A stretch of DNA of 64,000 bases from Zygnema cylindricum (lineage: Eukaryota > Streptophyta > Zygnematophyceae > Zygnematales > Zygnemataceae): the NCBI GenBank assembly GCA_037447655.1, contig JBBHKE010001332.1, forward strand, positions 35,784 to 99,783. Direction: 5' to 3'. Made by a program: the position numbers and the translations under genes. The first letter of the stretch is position 1. Each line of letters opens with the position of its first letter. Of the stretch, positions 55,455 to 64,000 are shown piece by piece. The notes under the pieces are model-generated. The model ran no database searches and had not been told where the DNA came from. It saw only the letters and a program-made list of their open reading frames with translations.

Positions 55455-56540
55455 TGTATACAAAGGGGGGAAGATGTTGGATTTTTGCAATGAGCTTGCT
55501 ACACTCTTCATGGAGCTAGAGAGTGCGGGAAAAGATTTTAGTGAAAAAGAAAAGGTTAACTGTTTACTGATGAAGTTACCCGATGAGTTCGAGAACATAG
55601 TCAACCGTGTGTAGGAATTGCCGGACTCAAGGTGGATATGGAACTCAGTGGTAGGGATGATTCTGTTCAAGAGAATACGATTGAGATCCGAAGGGGAGGA
55701 AAGAGTGGCCAAGCCTTGGCAACTGCGACCGATTGGGAGGAACAAGGATTCTCGGAAACCGGTCGAAAACTATGGGGAGAGGGAGCAAAAAAATCAGACC
55801 GACGAGTTTGGACCAAGGGCTCCTTAAGGTTTATGTCATTTTTGTAAGAAACTTGGGCACTATATGGTAGAGTGCATTAAGCTAACCGAGCTTCGGTTAA
55901 AGGAGGGGCAGACCGGTGGTACCCCCGAGAGGAAAGAAAAAGGCCCTTGTGACACAGGTACATGAGGCGGAATCCGAGGACGAGGACGATGAGCTCCTTT
56001 TAGATGAGAAGTTGGAGGCGAAAAACCGAGGTTGAAAATTCCACGAAGGCAGAAATGTGCTTACGGTGGATTGAAAGGTGAAGCAGGCTGGATTGTAGAT
56101 TCAAGTGCCTCCAGGCACATGTGTAAGGAGAGGCACCTGTTCACTAAGATAAGGAAATATTCCCACCATAGAGATAGAGTACGGGGATGGGAGGATAGTC
56201 ACTACTACTCTTGTAGGATCGGTAGATTTGAAAGTGTTAGTAGAAGGAAAGACATCCATAGTAACATTCTCCGATGTATTGTTTATTCGGAGATGAACAA
56301 AAATCTTATCTCTACATCAGTATTAGATGATAAGGGTTTTTTTACTAGCACTAGGGAAGAAGTCTTTACTGCTAGTTTTGAGGAGGATGTCTATTTGATT
56401 GCTGAGAAAGGTAGCCATGGGATGTTTAGGCTGGTTTTCAGTAATGAAAAGAAGAAACTTTATTATGTTGGTGTTCATGATATTATGATGTGGCATAAGA
56501 GGCTTGGGCATGTGAATCTAGACAAGTTAAGAGAGATGTA
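55455..56540 (+). pseudogene. E5 Gag C-part, zinc knuckle and protease
   Basis: GGKMLDFCNELATLFMELES and LLMKLPDEFENIV end the Gag core. The zinc knuckle CHFCKKLGHYMVEC near 55832-55876 is complete. The protease region has GWIVDSSASRHMCKERHLF: Ser stands where Gly of DSGA is usual. Frames shift several times. Confidence 0.87.
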
Positions 56541-56544
56541 AAAG

Positions 56545-57691
56545 ATGGGAGTGGTGGAAGGGATTCAGTTCAGTAAGAATGATAATATAAGTGATTGTAG
56601 TGGATGTGCTCAAGGTAAAACACACAGATTACCCTTTCCTAAAACAACCACCTATAAGGGAGAAAAAATTCTAAATCTAGTACACACAGATATTTGGGGA
56701 CCGGCTAAAGTGCCCTCAACGGGGGGGAAGAGAATTATGATGACTATCACTGATGATTGGTCTCGGTATTCCCGAGTGTATTTTTGAAAAAACAAGTCCG
56801 AAGCTCAGGATTGTTTTAGACAATATAAAGCATGGAGCGAAAAACTCCATGAAACTCCAATCAAGAGAATACGGAGTGACAATGGTGGAGAGTATACTTC
56901 TAACCAGTTTGAGGATTTTTTGAGGGAAGATGGGGTCTAACACCAAAAGACAGTTCCAGAAAACCCGGAAAAAAATGTGGTAGCTGAAAGGTTAAATAGA
57001 ACACTAAGTGATAGTGCTAGAAGTATGTTGTCAGATAAGAAGATAGGAAAAAGGTTTTGGGCAGAAGCAATGAACTGTGCTAATTACCTCAAAAATAGAG
57101 TTCTTACTTCAGCTATAAAAGATCAAACACCTTATGAGAGATGGACAGGCCAGAAACCAGACATATCTCACTTAAAGGTTTTCGGCAGTCAAGTATTGAG
57201 TCTAGATACTGATCGGTCCCAATTGGAAGCTAGATCCTAAAGGAAAACCGGGATACTTATTAGGATATGATGAGGATGTTAAAGGATATAGAGTTTATGA
57301 TCTAAAAAGGGAAGATATAATCTTAGTAAAGCATCTAGTAGTTATGGATGAAGGAAAGTCTGTGGATCCCTTCAAATATACAAAGTCAGTAAAAATCAGA
57401 TTTGAGTCAGAAAATTCCGATGACTTTGAGCTTCCTAACTATCCAAGTTTTAGAGAAGATGGCATTCTTGCAGGTACAAATCAAACCGAAAAGGACTCGG
57501 CTGTGGAAACTCTAGTGACAACTCTACTCGAATCAAAAGACATGGTGGAAATTGATTCGGAATCAAGGGATAGGGGAGAAGCCGAGATTGTTCGAAAGAA
57601 TCCACGAGAACCATCTATTCGGCCTCAGATTTTGAGGGGGGAAGGAGAAGTAGCAAAAGACTGCAAGAAAAACAAGTTAATAACAAGGTAA
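56545..57691 (+). pseudogene. E5 pre-integrase and integrase
   Basis: MMWHKRLGHVNLDKLREM with a stop, DCSGCAQGKTHRLPFPKT, VHTDIWGPAKVPSTGG, IRSDNGGEYTSNQFEDF and VVAERLNRTLSDSARSML, then TPYERWTGQKPDISHLKVFG. All three acidic positions are present. Stops at about 56786 and 56938. Confidence 0.92.
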
Positions 57692-57735
57692 CTAAACTAT
57701 CTCATCAAGATGAACCTCAAACTTATAGAGAGGCG

Positions 57736-59279
57736 ATGACTTGTCCAGAAAGAAATCGGTGGAAGACAGCCATCAATGAGGAGATGGCCTCAATTATGGC
57801 AGCTGATACTTGGGAGCTGGTGGACTGTCCACCTAACCGAAAACCAATCGGTTGTAAGTGGGTTTTCAAATTAAAACTTAGCCCAGATAACACAATCGAT
57901 CGCTATAATGCCCGACTAGTGGCAAAGGGATTTACACAAAAGGAGGGAATGGACTACGAGGAAACGTTTGCCACGGTGGTCAGATTTCCCTCCGTCCGCA
58001 TACTTCTCAGTCTAGCAGCAGCGGAAGACATGGAATTGCACCAGATGGACATCAAAACAACCTTTTTGCATGGAGAATTAGAAGAGGAGATCTTCATGCG
58101 ACAACCCAAAGAGTTTGTTGAGAAAGGAGAGGAGAGTAATGTATGCTGGCTGATTAAATCTTTTTATGGTTTGAAACAGGCGCCTCAATACTGGAATAAG
58201 AAGCTTGATGATTTTCTTACCGGTCTGAGATAAATCCGGATCAGCTCAGATCACTCAATCTATGTTTTCGAAGATGAGGAAGGTTTTATATTTATTGCAA
58301 TTTATGTTGATGATTTGCTTGTTTTAAGTAAATCAATGGATAAAATTAATAAACTGAAAACCGATCTTAAGGGGAGATTTGAAATGAAGGATATGGGAGA
58401 AGCAAAATATATTTTGGGAATTCAAGTAGAGAGAGACCGAAAAAGAAAAATTATAAGATTGAATCAAAAGGAAGTAATAGGGAACATGCTTGATAAATTT
58501 CAAATGGATAAAGTTAAAAGTTGTACAACTCCAATGGAGTTGAAGAAGGGAAGTGAGGGGAGTGAGGAAGAAGGAGTCATAGTCTTAGACAAGGAATTAT
58601 CTCAGTAAGAACAGAAGTTCATGCAAACTATTCCTTACAGGCAAGTAGTGGGAAGTCTAAACTATTTTATGAATTGTACCCGGCCGGATATAGCTGCAGC
58701 TGTAGGAGTGCTGAGTAGAAGTCTAAATGCTCCCACTAAGAGGGATTGGGAGGCACCTAAGAGAGTCCTTAGATATTTGATAGGATCTAGGGATCTATGG
58801 TTGCATTTGGGTGCGGAGAATACTAGCATCACTACTTGGAGTGATGCCAGTTATGGTGATGCTTTGATGAGGAGATGCACTTCTGGATATGTATTATATG
58901 TGGGTGATGGGGCTTGCTGTTGGAGTAGCAAATTGCAAAAGTTATTGCTCAGTCCACCATGGAGGCTGAGTACATGTCCTCTTGCTCTGCTGTAAAAGAA
59001 TTGATGTGGGTCAAGTCTTTGCTTGGTGAGCTTGGTCACCTTAAGAGTGGTGTGCAAATTTTTTTTTGTGATAATCAGGTAGCAATCGCTATTTCTGCCA
59101 ATAAAGCCAAACATATGGACATCAGACTCAGCTTTGTTAGAGAGAAAGTAAAAAAACAAATAATCAATTTAGAGTACAGACCAGATAGTGAGATGGTAGC
59201 AGATATGATGACCAAACTTGTGCCTTCCCCTAAGCTAATTTTCTGCAGGGAGAAGTGTGGTCTGAAAATTAAAGATTGA
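57736..59279 (+). pseudogene. E5 reverse transcriptase and RNase H
   Basis: [72 protein letters not shown], a stop at 58231, then YVDDLLVLSKSM. RNase H: NCTRPDIAAAVGVLSRSL, TTWSDASYGDALMRRCTSG, a frameshift near 58945, MEAEYMSSCSAVKELMWVK, FCDNQVA and ADMMTKLVPSPK. It is close to E6 in sequence. Confidence 0.93.
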
Positions 59280-59283
59280 CTAG

Positions 59284-59296
59284 AAAATAAGGGGAG
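59284..59296 (+). promoter_or_regulatory. E5 polypurine tract
   Basis: AAAATAAGGGGAG directly before TGTAGAAG of the 3' LTR. Confidence 0.88.
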
Positions 59297-60355
59297 TGTA
59301 GAAGTTAATGGTCCATTTTAAGTATTTTCTAGGTCTAAATAGAAATATAGAAAGAAGCCGAGGCAAGTCTAACCTCTAACTTCTCTCTCCAACTCTCAAA
59401 CTTGTCGCAGTCACTGAGAAATTGGAGAGGGAGCTATAGCCATGGCTACCTAGGCTATCCAGAGGTTTACGGGAAATTTATATTAGTTAGGGGTTTATTT
59501 ACTAAAAGGTATGTGCCGGCCACATAATTTGATCCTGATACCTATCGGCCGGTAAACAGCAAGAAGCCGGTAGCCTTAGCTGTTAAGTCTAGAACTAGTG
59601 TTACGTACTATGTGGTTTGATATTAATTTAAACATTAATACGTAGGATAATTCATTTAACTGTAATTGTTTACGGGATACATAGATCTGGTATTGTATAA
59701 GTACGGATTACGGTACGGACAAGAAATCAATACCGCGCATTTATTTCATTAGTGAAACGGAATACCGCGCATGTATTTATTACGGCTACGAATAAATTCG
59801 AATTTAATCGGACGGCCGGAATTAGCGCCGAGATCGCGGAAGAAGATTTCGGTTGTTCGTGGCCATCGCCACATCAGATGACACGTGGCGAAATTACATT
59901 GGATCGTGGTATCTCCGGAGATTATGGCACCGAATCCGGATATGACATGTGTCGACATTTAGGCCATGTCGTACAATGTCCGTACATAAAGTATACCGGC
60001 AGCTGTACTTTTGCGTACGGAACTATAATCTGATTGGTTCCGTACATCAGTAGATAGAGTCTGTGAGAGAGATAGGACTTAGAAAAATTAGGAGATAGGA
60101 CCCCTCTCTCTCAGAGAGCTTCTGTACAAAAGGTCAACTTTGACCCTCCATAACTTACTGCACAGAGAAGCAAATTTAGAGATTCTTTTTGCTATCGACT
60201 CAAGGGAGTCTTGCCTTCACACGGGTGCAAGTGGTTAGAGTTTTTGTCTGCTAGGGTGGCAGTTGTTTTTGCTGAAACACAAAGGGGTCAGAGTTATCCT
60301 AGAGGCTTCTTGGAAGCTGTCCACTTTGAGGACTTATGGAGGTCTTAGAGGTTCA
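59297..60355 (+). repeat. E5 3' LTR
   Basis: 1059 bp, TGTAGAAGTTAATGG to TTAGAGGTTCA, followed by the TSD GGAAC. Confidence 0.95.
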
Positions 60356-60360
60356 GGAAC

Positions 60361-61230
60361 TAAATACCTACTTTGACTGTTTCGCGAATATGAGAAGGAA
60401 TGCGCGAGTAAAGTTGAGGTCGAGGTTAACCGAGATGGTAACAACCCAACACGTTAAGGTTACAGCCATACTCCCGAATCGTTGTGAGACGGGTGTCTTT
60501 AAATACGAGGATTGTTAAAAGGATTCTAGCCATAGTCCGAATCGTTGTGAGACGTGTGTCCTTAAATACGAGGATTGTTAAAAGGATTCCCGCCTCAAGA
60601 ATGTGAAAGAGCCGAAAAATTCTTTTTTACACGCCCATCACATGTCTCACGAACCGACGCGGTAGTATTTGGCTTCCCACAACCCGGACATGGAACCCGA
60701 GAAGTCAGAGCACTTGAAAAAGGGGTGGGAGATTAAAAGAAGAATCGGAGAGGGAGACGTAACATGTGTGGTGGAGGGAAGATGATGGGGTTAAGGGGTT
60801 GGCTTGGCTTGTGGAACCAACGTGGGAGGGGCTCGAGGAGGAGTTGTTGAACATGTCACCAATTGTGGTTAGAAACGGGAGAGTTTGGAATGGGGGCCAA
60901 AGACAAAGTGTTGGACGGCTCTCGACAATGAGGGGGACAATAACGTGGTGTAGTTAAATAGATGGGATTGTGCACCAGAGGTTGAGGAGAATGAATGAGG
61001 TTGGTGTGAGCGCTAGTGTCGGAGGGCAGAGGAGAGGGTTGAGGTAAAGGGGTTGCAGCTGTCACTTGAGTTGACACAAGAGGGTGAGAGGACCCTAAGA
61101 AGGAGTGACATAGTTTCGAACGTGAAGGAGATGACGGGGAAAGAGACAGTGATGCCTGTCATTTTTGAGGTGCCATAGAAAGAGAGGCAATTGATTATAC
61201 CGGATCGAAAGACAATCTCAGGCAACAATT
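60361..61230 (-). pseudogene. Possible N-terminal part of NLR1
   Basis: This is the expected continuation of NLR1 beyond E5. On the minus strand there is a Pro/Ser/Thr-rich frame at 61077-60856 and then RVPCPGCGKPNTTAS, which could be the first Cys pair of a nucleic-acid-binding finger. A 64-bp tandem repeat has disturbed the rest. The assignment rests mainly on position next to the TSD. Confidence 0.35.
60465..60590. repeat. 64-bp tandem duplication, two copies
   Basis: GCCATA starts at 60465 and again at 60529. Both copies contain CCGAATCGTTGTGAGACG and AAATACGAGGATTG, with few differences. Confidence 0.9.
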
Positions 61231-64000
61231 GGGATGAATTTTTGTAAAAACCAATAGACGGATATTGGGCTTGCTAAACGTTGTAAGATCCAAAACTCCC
61301 GTAACGAAAGTGGAAGCCTTAAATCCAAAACCAACATATATATTATTTTTTTGATTTTTTTTTCTCTCACAAAATGTCCCAGAAACCGACTTGTGGAGGG
61401 GTTATGCAACGGAAGGATATAAATATATAATTCATTTCGTTATTTCGGTCACGCATCAAACAACGCAGAACTGAACAGCGTATGCATTATAGAGTTCCAT
61501 TTAAAAAAAGCGTGTCTTGTTTTGTTGTCCATGTAACTACAATACAACGTGAATCACTATTAGTGTGAGAAATTGTTAGTGTGATTAAACAAACGGAGTT
61601 ATCAACTCTATTTTCGGTTAACAGGGCAAACGCCAACAAAATATCATTGCTAATTTATTCATCTAACACTAATTTGGATCCACATTCTCATAAGTGTAGC
61701 CGCTACAAAGTGTGTTCACATAGTCGATGTTTTAACATGTGAGAACAGGTTCGCGCAATTTTTTCCCATCTTTATAAATAGGAATAAAACATTAAAATCT
61801 GAGTGTGCTTTCCCTTGTCGACGCCACTCACTTTCATGTGTCGACCCCTCTATCTGACACTCTTTATATATGCTCAGTGAAATTACGTGCATTACTGGTG
61901 ACACTCTTTATATATGCTCCGTGAAATTACGTGCATTACTGGTACGTACTCACCTATTTGTACACTAAACTACATAAAAATAGTCGAAATTAGAGTAATT
62001 CACACTAATAAACCGTACCTATATCGGCGTAAAGGAAAAAATAGAATAATTCATTCTATTTTAGGTTCGAGGGTCAAAGTTTAGGGGCGCTGAATGTGCT
62101 ATAAACACTAATAGCGATTTACACTGTAGTTTTCCGAAATACAATAATCTGCATGATTAAAGCTAATTTCTCGTAATAGCAACTACAATAGTGTGGACTG
62201 CTATAATATTTAGAAATAGCATATAACTTATGCGAGAATTACCGTGAATATTGAAAAATAGAATGGACAAAAACTTAGGGGGGAAATGTAAAGTGAGTGT
62301 GACTACAAAAATTAGTTTGGATATTGATATAGAGGCTACAAAATTTTCATGTTGTACCGTTATGGAGAATCAAGATCTAAAATTATTTCGTACGATTAGC
62401 ATTTTCTCCTTTTGTATATTAAAAAATGAACCGAATGAGGAAAAAAAATTAAGTTTTGCTTTCGTGCTATATTGGTTCTTATTATTAAATGTTCCCATAA
62501 CACCTGTAACCATTTTTGGTTTTTTAGCGTCTCTTTAAGAGGAAGAGAGTCGTAAATTGTTGTAGATTATCAAGCATTGCATCGTAAACTTCGTCACAAG
62601 ATATACAAAGGATCATTAATACATAGAAAATAATGACTTGGATGATCATTCATTCGATATTAGAAAATAATAGAATAAAAATAAAAAAAATGAGATGATT
62701 GGCACCAATTGGGCGTAAGTGTGACCACAAATTACACTTATATTAATGGAAAAAACATTTGTTTTGGCAATTCTAATAAGGGTGTTTGATTATTTTTACA
62801 CAACGTGTCAAATTTAATGTCTTTGCACAATTTGTTCAAAACGTTTCAATTTACTTTCTGAAATTTGGGAATTCTGCGTAATAACCGGCTATATTCTAGT
62901 TTATAGAAATATGGATCGCTTTGAAATTCAACCAAATTTTTAATCCAAATTTGCAACTTTTGTAGTGTACATAACTTTATTATACAAAAATTATTAAATT
63001 AATGACAAGATCTCACTTGAAATGTGCTCATTTACAAATAAAACTAAAATGATAAGATTCTCATTCAAAATGAACAAAAATTTACAAATAAAAACCAAAA
63101 CAGAGCACAATTTAGTCACAATGACAAAATTTAACAATTTTGAGAATTGACCATTTTGCTTATTTATTTGTTCTTATTTATTTGTATACATTTAATTATT
63201 TACTTATGTTGTCTTCATTCACAATGTGGACTCTAACAAAGCTATCATAGTGAAGTATTAGTCGGTAGGATCTTTCCAACACAGCAAGACACCAAGACTC
63301 ACTCACACCAGCGGAAGTATTCACATAAACAAAGTAAAAACATGCGGCCAATATCAACATATTAGCCACTTCATTTTTCTCTGTACAAAAGTTTTTTCTT
63401 CTGCATGTTTTTTTTCATTTCTCGTCTTGTTCCCAAAGTTTGACGATAAAAAGTCTAACCTGACAAACATAAGCAAAGCCATGGAAAAGGGCACGTGCAA
63501 AAACATGCCGGCCCGGAAGACACCTCTGACACTCACCTCACCTGACCTCAGGACGCTGAGTACTTCAACAAATAACCACAGTACTAGAACAGTACAGTAC
63601 CAAACCAGCGTACATCTAAACGAATCATCATCCGTACAGTACTAGACCCTAACAATACATACTCTGGAATCGGTTTGGAACCCGATTTTGGTGCCCAACC
63701 GACTTACCCGATGCATATCCCAGCATTACTTTGTCCGTAACCATCCTTCACATCAACTTGTTTTTCTCAAAAATGTCAACTTGTTTTGTTAAAAATGGTT
63801 GGAATAGAAACCAGGTTCCTAGAGTCCCTTGATAACACAATTTCTCTCGTATAACTAGAAGGAATTCCCGTCCTTACATTAAAGCATTCGGGATGTGGAT
63901 ATAGAAAAACCGTCGCTTCCATGCATGTCAATTTATCAAGAATGCCCTGTAACAAATCACAAAAATTAAATCACAAAGGGAAAGTAAATCACAAAAGAAA
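61231..64000. other. No recognisable gene
   Basis: AT-rich DNA with short frames. A frame at 62251-62538 and another at 63354-63536 (minus) have no family likeness. Some sequence may be introns or flanks of genes outside the window. Confidence 0.45.
61855..61942. repeat. 44-bp tandem duplication, two copies
   Basis: TGACACTCTTTATATATGCT begins at 61855 and at 61899; only one base differs by eye. Confidence 0.92.

Larger units (their letters stand above)
47674..60355 (+). mobile_element. E5: Ty1/Copia element in NLR1, TSD GGAAC, host to E6
   Basis: LTRs 47674-48728 and 59297-60355, primer site 48729-48743, polypurine tract 59284-59296. GGAAC stands at 47669-47673 and at 60356-60360. gag is cut at 49226 by E6 and resumes at 55455, with E6 flanked by GAGTA. 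All Copia domains are present, with scattered stops. E5 is closely related to E3 and E6 in protein sequence. Confidence 0.95.

Overview
The window looks like nuclear DNA of a streptophyte: a land plant of an early-branching group or a charophyte-type alga rather than a flowering plant. This is inferred from intron-rich genes with GT-AG splice sites, a Root_cap-domain gene, a vanadium-haloperoxidase/PAP2-type gene, and Copia elements whose primer sites match the plant-type initiator tRNA-Met. I cannot name the species. Only two host genes can be followed through their exons. Nearly everything else is transposable-element DNA, simple repeats or AT-rich sequence with nothing recognisable.

Layout. 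1-541 is the end of an LTR. 2445-5808 (minus) is a secreted haloperoxidase-like gene. 7403-7971 is an LTR of family A. 10577-13422 (plus) is a six-exon secreted protein with two PAN/Apple-like modules and a Root_cap domain. 14329-14981 is a solo LTR with a perfect CAATA target-site duplication (TSD). About 17080-18170 is a decayed non-LTR reverse transcriptase. 18357-19305 is a patchwork of LTR pieces around a 10-N gap. 19306-24927 (minus) is Copia element E1, whose 5' LTR cuts an EGF-like exon. 25961-26934 is a (CCCTCT)n array of about 1 kb. E2 (27011-33034, plus) is inserted in that tract with TSD TCTTT.

From 34742 to about 61200 there is a nested set. A minus-strand non-LTR reverse transcriptase (NLR1) is split by E3 (36278-46960, plus, TSD TACAC) and E5 (47674-60355, plus, TSD GGAAC). 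E3 is split by E4 (39376-44387, minus), a gag-only element. E5 is split by E6 (49227-55449, minus, TSD GAGTA). Past 61231 the DNA is AT-rich without recognisable genes.

The main discovery is in the Copia elements. E2, E3, E4, E5 and E6 do not carry the usual plant primer site. Directly after the 5' LTR each has GGTTATGGGCCCACC or a decayed form of it, the complement of the anticodon arm of initiator tRNA-Met. This is the half-tRNA priming arrangement known from Drosophila copia and yeast Ty5. The primer site lies inside the gag reading frame: an ATG in the last bases of the LTR opens gag, and a second ATG, opposite the CAU anticodon, lies in the primer site. E1 carries the ordinary TGGTATCAGAGC site, so both priming modes occur in this window. 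The LTRs of E3, E5 and E6 also contain antisense tRNA-like segments with A-box-like and B-box-like motifs. All these elements have frameshifts or stops.
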